Assembly (NCBI RefSeq): GCF_008253865.1
Contig: NZ_CP042331.1
Coordinates: forward strand, 3,754,001-3,818,000
Source of the DNA: Bosea sp. F3-2
GTDB taxonomy: Bacteria; Pseudomonadota; Alphaproteobacteria; Rhizobiales; Beijerinckiaceae
Direction: 5' to 3'
DNA: 64,000 nucleotides
Positions 46,402 through 56,102 of the stretch are shown in pieces. Every line of letters begins with the position of its first letter. Position 1 is the stretch's first letter. A model generated the notes under the pieces. That model was not told where the DNA came from and ran no database searches. It saw only the letters and a list, made by a program, of their open reading frames with translations. Position numbers and translations under genes: made by a program.

Positions 46402-47898
46402 TCACCGCCAGCGCAGCTCCGCCAGCGGCGTCACCGGCAGCGGCCAGTCGGTCCACATGCCGTCGAGCGCGGCGTTCGCGACCGTGATCTTCGGCAGGAT
46501 GAAGAGGAAGCCGTTGACCGCGTCGCGCGCCAGCATCTCCTGCGCCTGCTTGTAGAGGGCGTTGCGCTCCGCTTCCGGCAAGGTCACGGCGATCTTGGCC
46601 ATCAGCGCCTTGAACTCGGGATTGCGGTACTGGAAGTAGTAGTCGTCACGCGCGTAGATATCGATGTCGAGCGGCTCGGTATGGGCGATGATGCTGAGGT
46701 CGTAGTCCTTGTTGCGGAAGACGCGCTCCAGCCATTGCGGGAACTCGAGCGGCTCGATCGAGGCGTTGATGCCGATCTGCGCCAGGAGCGCCGCGACGAT
46801 CTCGCCCGAGCGGCGGGCATAGGACGGCGGCGGCAATTTCAGCGTGCAGGAGAAGCCGTTCGGGAAGCCCGCCTCCGCCAGCAATGCCTTGGCCTTGGCG
46901 GGGTCATAAGGGTAGGTACCGGTCAGATCGACATAGGCCGGATGCAGCGGCGAGAAATGGCTGCCGATCAGGCTGACGTCGAAGCCGTAGACGCCGAGCG
47001 CGATGGTCTTGCGGTCGAGCGCATGCGCGATGGCCTGGCGCACCTTGAGCTTGTCGAAGGGCGGCTTGGCGTTGTTGGTGGCGAGGATGGTCTCGCCCTC
47101 GGTGCGGCCGATCGTGACCTTGAGCTTGGGATCGGCCTTGAGCTGCGGCACCGCCTCGGGCGCCGAGAGATTGGTGTGCGCGTCGACATCGCCGGCCCGA
47201 AGTGCGGCGACCTGCGCCTGCGGATCGGACATGAAGCGGAAGATCGCCTTGGCCAGCGCCGGTTTCTCGCCCCAGTAGCCGTCGAAGCGGGCCAATTCGA
47301 GACGGTCGCCGCGGTTCCAGCGCACGAACTTGAACGGACCGGTGCCGACCGGATTGGTCTTGTTGTTGGCAGCGCTCGCCGGCGCGACGATCACGGCATC
47401 GCCCCAGCTCAGACCGTAGAGGAAATTCGCCGTCGGCTGCTTGAGCTTGATCACCACCGTCGCCGGATCCGGCGTCGCGATCTCGACGATCGGCGCGAAG
47501 AGCTGGCGCTGGGCGTTGGTGGAATCCGGCGCGACCGCGCGCTCGAAGGAGAACTTCACCTGCTCGGCGGTGAAGGGCGTGCCGTCATGGAAGGTCGCGC
47601 CCTGCCGCAACTTGAAGCGATAGGTGACGTTGTCGGCGGCGATCTCCCAGCTCTCGGCGAGGCAGGGCTGCAGCTTGCCGGCCCGGTCCATCTTCACCAG
47701 ACCCTCGAAGATGTTCTGCAGCGTCACCTCGCGGATTGCCTGGGCGGCACCCGAGGTCGGATCGAGGGTCGGCGGCTCCAGCGTCTGGGCGATGGTGACG
47801 CTATCCTTCGCCTGCGCCAGCGCGACGACGGGAAGCTGCGCCGCCAGCGCTGCCAGCCCCGCCCCAGCCAGGAGTTCACGCCGCGTCGTCATATCCAT
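46402..47898 (-). CDS. Peptide-type ABC substrate-binding protein (DppA/OppA-like)
   Basis: A 498-residue periplasmic solute-binding protein, family 5. The N terminus MTTRRELLAGAGLAALAAQL is a Tat-like twin-arginine signal ending ALAQA. The mature part has LEPPTLDPTSGAAQAIREV, the SBP_bac_5 opening, and YRFKLRQGATFHDGTPFTAE. A second ATG two codons in (47892) has a better-spaced GGAG. It is the first gene of a cluster that continues with two permeases, an amidase and an SDR protein. Confidence 0.9.
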   Translation of the reverse strand: MDMTTRRELLAGAGLAALAAQLPVVALAQAKDSVTIAQTLEPPTLDPTSGAAQAIREVTLQNIFEGLVKMDRAGKLQPCLAESWEIAADNVTYRFKLRQGATFHDGTPFTAEQVKFSFERAVAPDSTNAQRQLFAPIVEIATPDPATVVIKLKQPTANFLYGLSWGDAVIVAPASAANNKTNPVGTGPFKFVRWNRGDRLELARFDGYWGEKPALAKAIFRFMSDPQAQVAALRAGDVDAHTNLSAPEAVPQLKADPKLKVTIGRTEGETILATNNAKPPFDKLKVRQAIAHALDRKTIALGVYGFDVSLIGSHFSPLHPAYVDLTGTYPYDPAKAKALLAEAGFPNGFSCTLKLPPPSYARRSGEIVAALLAQIGINASIEPLEFPQWLERVFRNKDYDLSIIAHTEPLDIDIYARDDYYFQYRNPEFKALMAKIAVTLPEAERNALYKQAQEMLARDAVNGFLFILPKITVANAALDGMWTDWPLPVTPLAELRWR

Positions 47899-47988
47899 TG
47901 CTCCGATGCCGTTGCGGCGCGAGGATGGCGCGGGAGGCGCGGCGAGCGCAAGCCTGTCCGGTCCGCTTCGGTATGTGCAGAAATCATC

Positions 47989-48086
47989 GTCATTGCGAGC
48001 GCAAGCGAAGCAATCCAGGAGGACTGGGCTGAACGTCTCACCCAGTCCTCCTGGATTGCTTCGTCGCTGACGCTCCTCGCAATGAC
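47989..48086. repeat. Palindromic repeat, family G
   Basis: GTCATTGCGAGCGCAAGCGA ... CTCCTCGCAATGAC, with inner arms CAATCCAGGAGGACTGGG and CCCAGTCCTCCTGGATTG. A long near-perfect hairpin between the divergent dppA-like and uxaC genes; it is the only copy of its type in the window. Confidence 0.82.
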
Positions 48087-48186
48087 GGCTTGGTTCGCGA
48101 AGCCGTCTGGCTGGCGCACTAGTATACCAGGCGATTGACCCTCATCGCAGCCGGCTCTAGAGATCACGCGACCGATGGAGATGCCC

Positions 48187-49590
48187 ATGCTGCTGCACGA
48201 CGATCGCCTCTTCCCCGCCGATCCGGTGACGCGCGGCATTGCGCGCCGGCTCTTCGCCACCATCCGCGACCTGCCGATCATCTCGCCGCACGGCCATACC
48301 GATCCGCGTTGGTATGCCGAGGACAACGCCTTTCCCGATCCGGCCACGCTCTTCGTCAAGCCGGACCACTACATCTTCCGCATGCTCTATTCGCAGGGCG
48401 TCCGGCTCGAAGAGCTCGGCATCGCGCGCAAGGACGGCGGTGAGGTCGAGACCGACCCGCGCAAGATCTGGCGGCTCTTCGCCGATCACTGGCATCTCTT
48501 CCGCGGCACGCCGACCCGGCTCTGGTTCGAGCATGCGACCTCGACCGTCTTCGGCGTCAACGAGCGCCTGACGCCCGAGAGCGCCGACCGGATTTACGAC
48601 AAGATCGCCGCGAAGCTGGACGAGCCGGAGCTTCGGCCCCGCGCCCTGTTCGAACGCTTCAAGATCGAGGCGATCAGCACCACCGAGGGCGCGCTCGACG
48701 ACCTGAAATGGCACGACATGATCCGCTCGTCCGGCTGGGGCGGTAAGGTCGTGACCGCCTACCGGCCCGACAGCGTCGTCGATCCGGAGTTCGAGGGTTT
48801 CGCCGCCAATCTCGAAACATTCGGCGAGCTGACGGGCGAGGATATCGGCAGCTGGGCCGGCTATCTCGCCGCCCATCGCAAGCGGCGCGCCTATTTCAAG
48901 GAGCGCGGCGCCACCTCTTCCGACCATGGCCATGCCACGGCGCGCACCGCCAACCTCTCGGATGCCGATGCGGAGAAGCTCTACGCCAAGATCCTCAAGG
49001 GCAAGGTCTCCGCGAAGGACGCCGATCTCTTCCGCGGCCAGATGCTGACCGAGATGGCGAAGATGAGCCTCGACGACGGGCTCGTCCTGCAGATCCACCC
49101 TGGCTCCTGGCGCAACCACAACGCTGCGCTCTTCGAGCATTTCGGCCGCGACATGGGCTGCGATATCCCGACCGCGACAAACTATGTCGAAGCGCTGAAG
49201 CCGCTGCTCGACGCCGTCGGCAACGAGCGGAACCTGACCGTTATCGCCTTCACCCTCGACGAAACGGTCTATTCGCGCGAGCTTGCGCCGCTCGCCGGCC
49301 ATTACCCGGCGCTGAAGCTCGGGCCGGGCTGGTGGTTCCTCGACGCGCCGGAAGCGATGCTGCGCTTCCGCGAGCTGACGACCGAGACAGCCGGCTTCTA
49401 CAACACCGTCGGCTTCAACGACGACACCCGCGCCTATCTCTCGATCCCCGCCCGGCACGATGTCGCCCGCCGCGTCGACTGCGCCTATCTCGCCAAGCTC
49501 GTCGCCGAGCACCGGCTGGAGGAGGACGAAGCCGCCGAGGTCGCCTACGATCTCGCCTACCGCCTCGCCAAGGAGGCCTACAAGCTGTGA
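48187..49590 (+). CDS. uxaC: Glucuronate isomerase
   Basis: A 467-residue amidohydrolase-superfamily isomerase converting D-glucuronate to D-fructuronate (or D-galacturonate to D-tagaturonate). It has SPHGHTDPRWYAEDNAF near the N terminus, with the His pair that binds the metal, and later LQIHPGSWRNHN and FNDDTRAYLSIPARHDVARR. I prefer the ATG at 48187 (MLLHDDRLFPADP), with GGAG eight bases upstream; the ATG at 48175 adds four residues. The stop overlaps the next gene's start. Confidence 0.93.
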   Translation: MLLHDDRLFPADPVTRGIARRLFATIRDLPIISPHGHTDPRWYAEDNAFPDPATLFVKPDHYIFRMLYSQGVRLEELGIARKDGGEVETDPRKIWRLFADHWHLFRGTPTRLWFEHATSTVFGVNERLTPESADRIYDKIAAKLDEPELRPRALFERFKIEAISTTEGALDDLKWHDMIRSSGWGGKVVTAYRPDSVVDPEFEGFAANLETFGELTGEDIGSWAGYLAAHRKRRAYFKERGATSSDHGHATARTANLSDADAEKLYAKILKGKVSAKDADLFRGQMLTEMAKMSLDDGLVLQIHPGSWRNHNAALFEHFGRDMGCDIPTATNYVEALKPLLDAVGNERNLTVIAFTLDETVYSRELAPLAGHYPALKLGPGWWFLDAPEAMLRFRELTTETAGFYNTVGFNDDTRAYLSIPARHDVARRVDCAYLAKLVAEHRLEEDEAAEVAYDLAYRLAKEAYKL

Positions 49591-51056
49591 CCCGTCTCTC
49601 CGCTTCCAGCCTCGCCGGCCTGCCGGCCTCGGTCCGCCGCCCGGCCTATGACCGCGCGCGGCTCACGCCCGGCATCGTCCATCTCGGGCTCGGCGCCTTC
49701 GCCCGCGCCCATCTCGCCGAGTACACCGAGGACGCGCTGGAGAAGCGCTTCGGGGCCTGGGGCATCGTCGGCGCCAGCCTGCAGCGCCCCGACCAGCGCG
49801 ACCGCCTGAAGCCGCAGGACGGGCTCTACACCCTGCTGAAGCGCGCGCCGGCCGGGCCGGAGCTGCGCATCATCGGCTCGGTGCTCGACGTGCTCGTCGC
49901 TCCCGAGAGTCCCTCCGCGCTCGTCGTACGGCTGGCCGCGCCCGAAACCCGCATCGTCTCGCTGACGGTGACGGAGAAGGGCTATTGCCACGACCCGGCG
50001 ACAGGCCGCCTCAAGGCCGATCATCCCGATATCGTCCACGACCTCGCCAATCCCCACGCACCGCGCTCGGCCGTCGGCATCCTCGTCGCCGGCCTGAAGG
50101 CGCGCCGCGATGCGGGGCTGGGACCCTTCACCGCGCTCTGCTGCGACAACCTCCCCTCCAACGGCCATGTGCTGCGTGGCCTCGTCCGTGACTTCGCAGC
50201 GCTGCTCGATGACGGGCTCGCCGCCTGGATCGAAGCGAACGGCGCCTTCCCCGCGACCATGGTCGACCGCATCGTGCCGGCCACGACCGACGCGGATATC
50301 GCCGAGGTTGCCGGGCTGATCGGCGTCGAGGATGCCGCCCCGGTGATCGGCGAGCCCTTCCGGCAATGGGCGATCGAAGATGTCTTCGCTGCCGGCAGGC
50401 CGGATTGGCATGAAGTCGGCGCCCAGATGGTCTCCGAGGTCGCTCCCTTCGAGTTCATGAAGCTCAGGATGCTCAACGGCGCGCATTCCTCGCTCGCCTA
50501 TCTCGGCTATCTCGCCGGCCACGAGACCGTCGCCGAGGCCAGCGGTGATCCGGTCCTCGCGCGCTTCCTCGAAGGTCTCTGGGCCGAGATCATACCGACC
50601 GTGCCGGCACCGCAGGGCGTCGTGCTGGCGGATTACGCCAAGGCGCTGCTCGCCCGTTTCCAGAATCCGGCGATCCGCCACCGCACCTGGCAGATTGCCA
50701 TGGATGGCTCGCAGAAGCTGCCACAGCGCCTGCTCGGCACCATCCGCGAGCGTCTGAAGGCCGGCGCGCCGATCGACCATCTCGCCTTGGGCGTCGCGGC
50801 CTGGATGCGCTACGTCACCGGCACCGACGAGAAAGGCGGCGCCATCGACGTCCGCGACCCGCTGGCGGCCGAACTCAAGCGCCGCACCGAGGCGCCCGGG
50901 CGTGACGCCAAGGCGCTGGTCGAGGCGCTCGTCGGCATCGAGGCGATCTTCGGCAGCGACCTGCCGGGCGACCAGCGGTTCACGAAGCCGGTTGGCGCGC
51001 ATCTCGCCGCGCTGTTCGACAAGGGCGCGAAGGCGACGGCGGCGAACCTCGGCTGA
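49587..51056 (+). CDS. uxuB: Mannitol dehydrogenase family; probable fructuronate reductase
   Basis: A 489-residue polyol dehydrogenase-fold enzyme, with the nucleotide-binding GIVHLGLGAFARAH region (about 25-38) and the catalytic-domain signature KLRMLNGAHSSLAYLGYL (Lys and Asn-Gly-x-His). Directly after uxaC it most likely reduces D-fructuronate to D-mannonate; mannitol or tagaturonate activity cannot be excluded. A GTG start overlaps the uxaC stop (GTGA), with AAGGAGG upstream, so the two are translationally coupled. Confidence 0.88.
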   Translation: MTRLSASSLAGLPASVRRPAYDRARLTPGIVHLGLGAFARAHLAEYTEDALEKRFGAWGIVGASLQRPDQRDRLKPQDGLYTLLKRAPAGPELRIIGSVLDVLVAPESPSALVVRLAAPETRIVSLTVTEKGYCHDPATGRLKADHPDIVHDLANPHAPRSAVGILVAGLKARRDAGLGPFTALCCDNLPSNGHVLRGLVRDFAALLDDGLAAWIEANGAFPATMVDRIVPATTDADIAEVAGLIGVEDAAPVIGEPFRQWAIEDVFAAGRPDWHEVGAQMVSEVAPFEFMKLRMLNGAHSSLAYLGYLAGHETVAEASGDPVLARFLEGLWAEIIPTVPAPQGVVLADYAKALLARFQNPAIRHRTWQIAMDGSQKLPQRLLGTIRERLKAGAPIDHLALGVAAWMRYVTGTDEKGGAIDVRDPLAAELKRRTEAPGRDAKALVEALVGIEAIFGSDLPGDQRFTKPVGAHLAALFDKGAKATAANLG

Positions 51057-51065
51057 CACAGCTCC

Positions 51066-51159
51066 GTCATTCTCGGGCGAAGCAAAGCTTCGACCCGAGA
51101 ATCTCCTGCCACAAAAAGGAGCTGGTCGAGGAGATGCTCGGGTCAAGCCCGAGCATGAC
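51066..51159. repeat. Palindromic repeat, family A variant
   Basis: GTCATTCTCGGGCGAAGC ... GGGTCAAGCCCGAGCATGAC, a 94-bp inverted repeat after uxuB. Arm sequence differs from other family A members (TCTCGGG/CCCGAGCA). Confidence 0.75.
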
Positions 51160-51201
51160 GGCGGATTTCCACCCTTGATCCCGCCCCCCATCCAGCGCCA
51201 G

Positions 51202-52038
51202 ATGCGCGCGATGCTTCGCGCGCTCACCCTTGCCGTCTCGATCCTGCTGGCCGCGACCGCCGTGGCGCAGGAGCTGCCGCGCATCGCCATCCCCAATCTC
51301 TGGGACCCGCGCATCCGGCTCGACCGCCCGGAGCCCGGCCCGCCACGCGTCGTGCGCTTCCTCACCGATGACGATTATCCGCCGTTCCATTTCGCCGGGC
51401 CGGACGGGGCGCTAACCGGCTTCTCGGTCGAGCTTGCGCGTGCCGTCTGCGACAGGCTGGGCTGGACCTGCACGATCCAGCCACGCCGCTTCGACACCTT
51501 GCCCGACTCGCTCGCCGAAGGCCGCGGCGACGTGCTCGCCGCGGCGATGAACCTGACGCCGGCGCTGCGGCAGCGCTTCGCCGCGAGCCATCTCTATTTC
51601 CGCGCTCCGGCCCGTTTCGCCACGACGCGCGGCAATGCCCGCCCGACGCTCGACAGCGCCGCCCTGCAGGGCCGCCGCGTCGCCGTGGTCGCCAACTCCG
51701 CGCATCAGGCTTTTCTTGAGCGGCTGATGCCCTTCGTGCAGCGGCGCGAGAGCAGCGATCTCGGCTCGGCCATCGCCGCGCTACGCAGCGGCGAGGCCGA
51801 ATATGTCTTCGCCGACGGCGTGGCGCTGTCGCTGTCGCTCGCCGGCAGCGGCGGCGAATTCGCCTTCTCCGGCGGGCCTTATCTGGAAAGCCGCTATTTC
51901 GGCGAGGGCGTCGCCTTCCTGCTGCGCAAGGACGATCCCACCCTGAAGCGCGCCATCGACTACGCGCTGCAGGGCCTGTGGGACGACGGGACCTATGCCC
52001 GCCTCTATCTGCGCTTCTTCCCGGTCAGCCCGTATTGA
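51202..52038 (+). CDS. Transporter substrate-binding domain protein (SBP family 3)
   Basis: A 278-residue periplasmic binding protein of the amino-acid type. A signal peptide MRAMLRALTLAVSILLAATA ends AVAQ. The fold opens with VVRFLTDDDYPPFHFAGPDG and LTGFSVELARAVCDRLGW and closes with YALQGLWDDGTYARLYLRFF. No permease or ATPase is adjacent, so it is an orphan or works with a remote transporter. The ATG at 51202 has a weak ribosome site; 51211 is an alternative. Confidence 0.8.
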   Translation: MRAMLRALTLAVSILLAATAVAQELPRIAIPNLWDPRIRLDRPEPGPPRVVRFLTDDDYPPFHFAGPDGALTGFSVELARAVCDRLGWTCTIQPRRFDTLPDSLAEGRGDVLAAAMNLTPALRQRFAASHLYFRAPARFATTRGNARPTLDSAALQGRRVAVVANSAHQAFLERLMPFVQRRESSDLGSAIAALRSGEAEYVFADGVALSLSLAGSGGEFAFSGGPYLESRYFGEGVAFLLRKDDPTLKRAIDYALQGLWDDGTYARLYLRFFPVSPY

Positions 52039-52053
52039 GCCCGGCACCTCACC

Positions 52054-52262
52054 GTCATTCCGGGGCATTGCGAAGCAATGAGCCCGGAATCCATAACCAC
52101 GCCATTCCAGAATCGTCATGGTCGGGCTTGTCCCGACCATCCACGTTTTCCTTCACAAAATGCGGAGTTCAAGACGTGGATGCTCGCCACAAGGGCGAGC
52201 ATGACGGGGAAGATCGTGTTCATGGATTCCGGGCTCGGGCCGTTGGCCCGCCCCGGAATGAC
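52054..52262. repeat. Nested repeat: family A with a family B unit in its loop
   Basis: The outer arms GTCATTCCGGGGC and GCCCCGGAATGAC and inner arms GCCCGGAATCCAT and ATGGATTCCGGGC are those of family A. A complete 91-bp family B unit occupies 52115-52205, in the loop. Confidence 0.88.
52115..52205. repeat. Family B unit (91 bp) inside a family A loop
   Basis: GTCATGGTCGGGCTTGTCCC ... CACAAGGGCGAGCATGAC, closely matching the reverse complement of 40232-40322. It interrupts the loop of the family A repeat. Confidence 0.88.
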
Positions 52263-52276
52263 GGCGTGGTTCCGCC

Positions 52277-53431
52277 TCAAGGCGCGTTGCTGGCCAGCGC
52301 CTGTTTCGCCACCGCGGCGAGCCAGCCCGAAGTCGCCGGCAGGATCGCGTCGTTGAAGTCGTAGCGGTCGTTGTGGAGCTCGCCGCCATCCACGGCCGGG
52401 CCGTTGCCGATCCAGACATAGGCGCCGGGCCTGTCTTGCAGGAAATAGCAGAAGTCCTCGGAGGTCGTGCTGGCGGGGATGTCGCGACGCACCTCCAGCC
52501 CGGCAGCCTTGCCCGCATTCGCCGCCATGTCCTCCTCGGCCGGCGTGTTGACCGTCGCCAGTCCACCCAGCGAGAAATCGACATCCGCCGTCATCTCGAA
52601 GGTCGCGGCGATGTTGTTGGCGATGTCGCGGATACGCTGCACGACACGCTGGCGCACCGGCACCGTGAAGACGCGGTAGGTGCCCTCGATCCAGACGCTG
52701 GTCGGGATCTGGTTCGAGGCGAGACCGCCATGGATCTGGCCGATCGTGACGACGGCGTTCTCCATCGGACTGACATTGCGCGAGACGATCGTCTGCAGCG
52801 CCACGATCAGATGGCCCATCGCGGTGATCGGGTCATGCGTCAGCTCGGGCTTGGCGGCGTGCCCGGCGGTGCCGGACAGGGTGATCTTGAACTTGCCGGG
52901 CTCGGCCATCACCGGGCCGCGATGCACGGCGACGGTGCCGGCCTCGAGCCCCGGCCAGTTGTGCAGGCCGAAGACGCGTTCCATCGGGAAGCGCTCGAAC
53001 ACACCGTCCTGGATCATCGCCTTGGCGCCGCCGAAACCTTCCTCGGCCGGCTGGAACAGGAACTGCACCGTGCCGCTCCAGCTCTCGTCGCTTTTCAGAA
53101 GCGCCGCCGCGCCGAGCAGCGAGACGGTGTGGCCGTCATGGCCGCAGGCATGCATGACGTTGGTCTTGCCGGATTTATACGGCAGGTCGTTGACCTCCTG
53201 TATGGGTAGCGCATCCATGTCGGCGCGCAGGCCCACCGAACGCTCCGAGGAGCCGCGCGTCAGCGTCGCGACGACGCCGTGGCCGCCGACATCGGCGGTG
53301 AAGGGAATGCCGAGCTCCTTCAGCTTCTCCTGCACGAAGGCGCTGGTCTCAGCCTCCTGCAACGACAATTCGGGATTGGCGTGGAGATGTCGTCGCCACG
53401 CTGTCAGCTTGTCGAGCAGATCGCGGTCCAA
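52277..53431 (-). CDS. M20 family amidohydrolase (hippurate hydrolase-like)
   Basis: A 384-residue zinc-type amidohydrolase. Metal-binding and catalytic motifs are GLRADMDALPI, MHACGHDGH and FLFQPAEEGFGG, in order. Such enzymes remove acyl groups from amino acids or amides. The start is a TTG (LDRDLLDKLTAWRRHLHANP), with GGAT six bases upstream; no ATG fits the conserved N terminus. It is divergent from lysK. An active-site neighbour, the Cys in MHACGHDG, is conserved in the family. Confidence 0.9.
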   Translation of the reverse strand: MDRDLLDKLTAWRRHLHANPELSLQEAETSAFVQEKLKELGIPFTADVGGHGVVATLTRGSSERSVGLRADMDALPIQEVNDLPYKSGKTNVMHACGHDGHTVSLLGAAALLKSDESWSGTVQFLFQPAEEGFGGAKAMIQDGVFERFPMERVFGLHNWPGLEAGTVAVHRGPVMAEPGKFKITLSGTAGHAAKPELTHDPITAMGHLIVALQTIVSRNVSPMENAVVTIGQIHGGLASNQIPTSVWIEGTYRVFTVPVRQRVVQRIRDIANNIAATFEMTADVDFSLGGLATVNTPAEEDMAANAGKAAGLEVRRDIPASTTSEDFCYFLQDRPGAYVWIGNGPAVDGGELHNDRYDFNDAILPATSGWLAAVAKQALASNAP

Positions 53432-53647
53432 GGCGGCATCCTTTCAAGGCATGGTCAAACTGGAAAAAGACAAGGGAGAGCCTATACCGTCGGGGCAAGC
53501 CGGCAAGGCGCTTTGGACGAAGGCCCCACCCTCGCCTGCCGCATTTCAACCGCGCTCGCGCATTGACGGCGCCCTTCGCAATCTGCGAAAGCCCCTTCTT
53601 CGCATAAGCGATATCTCTTATCCGATCAGGAGAGGACACCGCCCCTC

Positions 53648-55357
53648 ATGTCCGCTTTCGACGCAGCCCTCGTTGACGCCGCCCAGCGTTCGGCCTCCTG
53701 GCCGTTCGAGGAGGCGCGCAAGCTCGTGGCCCGCATCGAGAAATCCGGCAAGAAATCGGTGATCTTCGAAACCGGCTACGGCCCCTCGGGCCTGCCGCAT
53801 ATCGGCACCTTCGGCGAGGTCGCGCGCACCTCGATGGTGCGCCACGCCTTCCGCGTGCTGACCGGCAACACCATCCCGACGCGCCTCATCGCCTTCTCGG
53901 ACGACATGGACGGCCTGCGCAAGGTGCCGGACAACGTGCCGAACAAGGAGCTGCTCGCCGCCAATCTCGGCAAGCCGCTGACCGAGGTGCCGGACCCCTT
54001 CGGCACGCATGACTCGTTCGGCCGCCACAACAACGCCCGGCTGCGCGCCTTCCTCGACGGCTTCGGCTTCGACTACGAGTTCAAGTCTTCGACCGACTCC
54101 TATCGCGCCGGCGAGTTCGACGCGACGCTGCTGAAGATGCTCGCCCGCTACGATGCGGTGATGAAGATCATGCTGCCGACGCTGCGCGAGGAGCGGGCCG
54201 CGACCTATTCGCCCTTCCTGCCGATCCATCCGAAGACGCGCGTCGTCATGCAGGTGCCGATCGACGAGGTCGACGTCGAGGCCGGCACCATCGCCTGGGC
54301 CGATCCGGCAACGGGCGAGCGCTTCGTCACGCCGGTCACCGGGGGCCAGGTCAAGCTGCAGTGGAAGCCGGACTGGGCGATGCGCTGGGTCGCGCTCGGC
54401 GTCGACTACGAGATGGCCGGCAAGGACCTGATCGACTCGGTCAAGGTTTCCTCGCAGATCGCCCGCGCGCTCGACGCCACGCCGCCGGAAGGCTTCAACT
54501 ACGAGCTCTTCCTCGACGAGCAGGGCCAGAAGATCTCGAAGTCGAAGGGCAACGGCCTGACGATCGAGGAATGGCTGACCTACGGCCCACCGGAAAGCCT
54601 GGCGCTCTACATGTTCCAGCGCCCGCGTGAGGCCAAGAAGCTCCATTTCGACGTGATCCCGCGTGCCATCGACGAGTACCTCCAGTTCCTCAACGGCTAT
54701 GAGAAGCTGGACTGGAAGAACCGTCTCGGCAACCCGGTCTGGCACATCCATTCCGGCAACCCGCCAGCGCCGGAGGTCATCGCCTCGGGCGAAGGCGACA
54801 ACGCGGTCAGGACGCAGATCACCTTCGGCCTGCTGATGAACCTCGTCGCCGTCGCGAATTCCGAGGACAAAGCCGTGCTCTGGGGCTTCCTCCAGCGTTA
54901 TGCACCGGCGATCTCGCCGCAGACGCATCCGCGCCTTGACGCGCTGGTTGGCTACGCGATCGCCTATTTCCGCGATTTCGTGAAGCCGGCGAAGAGCTAC
55001 CGCCCGGCCGACGCGGTCGAGCGCGAGGCCTTCGCCAAGCTCGATGCCGCGATCGCCGCGCTGCCGGCCGACGCTATGCCCGAGATGGTGCAGGATGCGG
55101 CGCTCGACGTCGCCCGCGCCATCCCGCGCTACCAGAACCTCGCCGCCAAGAACGCGACGCCGGAGCGCCCGGGCGTCTCCGGCGATTGGTGGAAAGCGAT
55201 CTACCAGGTCTTCTTCGGCGAAGATCAGGGCCCGCGCTTCGGCTCCTTCGCGGCGATCTACGGCCTGCCCAACACCCGCGCCCTGATCGCCAAGGCGCTG
55301 GACGGCGATCTCGTGAAGGAACACGCGGCCTTCCTCGACGCGCGCAAGGCGGGGTAG
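53648..55357 (+). CDS. lysK: Lysine--tRNA ligase, class I
   Basis: A 569-residue class I lysyl-tRNA synthetase, with HIGT at 51-54 (GYGPSGLPHIGTFGEVART) and the KISKSKGNG loop near residue 297. Most bacteria use a class II LysRS; alphaproteobacteria commonly have this archaeal-type form. RLIAFSDDMDGLRKVPDNVP is a class I LysRS signature. It is the only lysyl-tRNA synthetase in view. The ATG follows an AGGAGAGG site. Confidence 0.95.
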   Translation: MSAFDAALVDAAQRSASWPFEEARKLVARIEKSGKKSVIFETGYGPSGLPHIGTFGEVARTSMVRHAFRVLTGNTIPTRLIAFSDDMDGLRKVPDNVPNKELLAANLGKPLTEVPDPFGTHDSFGRHNNARLRAFLDGFGFDYEFKSSTDSYRAGEFDATLLKMLARYDAVMKIMLPTLREERAATYSPFLPIHPKTRVVMQVPIDEVDVEAGTIAWADPATGERFVTPVTGGQVKLQWKPDWAMRWVALGVDYEMAGKDLIDSVKVSSQIARALDATPPEGFNYELFLDEQGQKISKSKGNGLTIEEWLTYGPPESLALYMFQRPREAKKLHFDVIPRAIDEYLQFLNGYEKLDWKNRLGNPVWHIHSGNPPAPEVIASGEGDNAVRTQITFGLLMNLVAVANSEDKAVLWGFLQRYAPAISPQTHPRLDALVGYAIAYFRDFVKPAKSYRPADAVEREAFAKLDAAIAALPADAMPEMVQDAALDVARAIPRYQNLAAKNATPERPGVSGDWWKAIYQVFFGEDQGPRFGSFAAIYGLPNTRALIAKALDGDLVKEHAAFLDARKAG

Positions 55358-55363
55358 CCTGCG

Positions 55364-56044
55364 ATGACCGGGACCGAGGCCGTCGAACGCGCAATCCGCT
55401 CGCGCCGCGCGGTTCGTGCCTTTCGGCCCGACCCGGTCGAACCCGAACTGCTGCGCCGCCTGATCGAGCTGGCGGCGCAGGCCCCTTCAGGCACCAACAT
55501 GCAGCCCTGGAAGCTCAGGGTGATCGGCCCGCAAACGCGAGCGCGGCTGGAGGCTGCGCTGCTTGCGGCGCTCGAAGCCGGCGAGCGGCCGGGCGTCGAG
55601 GAATACCGCTACTATCCCGAGCGCTTCCGCGAGCCCTATCTCTCACGCCGTCGGAAAGTCGGCTGGGATCTCTATGGCCTGCTCGGCGTGGCGAAGGGCG
55701 ACATCGAGGGCATGAAGCGGCAGAGCGCGGCCAATCTGCGCTTCTTCGATGCGCCGGTCGCGCTGATGCTGACGGTCGATCGCGACCTCGAGATCGGCTC
55801 CTGGCTCGATCTCGGCATGTTCATCCAGAACCTGCTGATCGCCGCGCAAGGCCACGGCCTCGATTCCTGCCCGCAGGCGATCTTCGCGCAGTTCCATCCG
55901 ATCGTGCGGCGCGAGCTCGCCATCCCCGGGGACGAGGTCGTGGTCTGCGGCATCGCCATCGGCAAGGCCGACCCGGATGCGCCGGCCAACCGCCTCGTGC
56001 CCGAGCGCGAACCGGTCGAGACCTTCACCACCTGGCTGGACTGA
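55364..56044 (+). CDS. Nitroreductase family protein
   Basis: A 226-residue FMN-dependent nitroreductase-like enzyme. It has AIRSRRAVRAFRPDPVEPEL, then QAPSGTNMQPWKLRVIG, the flavin-binding N terminus, and a C-terminal GDEVVVCGIAIGKADPDAP. Natural substrate unknown. It starts six bases after the lysK stop and is probably co-transcribed with it. Confidence 0.88.
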   Translation: MTGTEAVERAIRSRRAVRAFRPDPVEPELLRRLIELAAQAPSGTNMQPWKLRVIGPQTRARLEAALLAALEAGERPGVEEYRYYPERFREPYLSRRRKVGWDLYGLLGVAKGDIEGMKRQSAANLRFFDAPVALMLTVDRDLEIGSWLDLGMFIQNLLIAAQGHGLDSCPQAIFAQFHPIVRRELAIPGDEVVVCGIAIGKADPDAPANRLVPEREPVETFTTWLD

Positions 56045-56102
56045 GAGGTCGTCCTCGGCGGCGTGGACAGTTGTCGAGATGGACTTCCCCGGAACCACCG
56101 CC

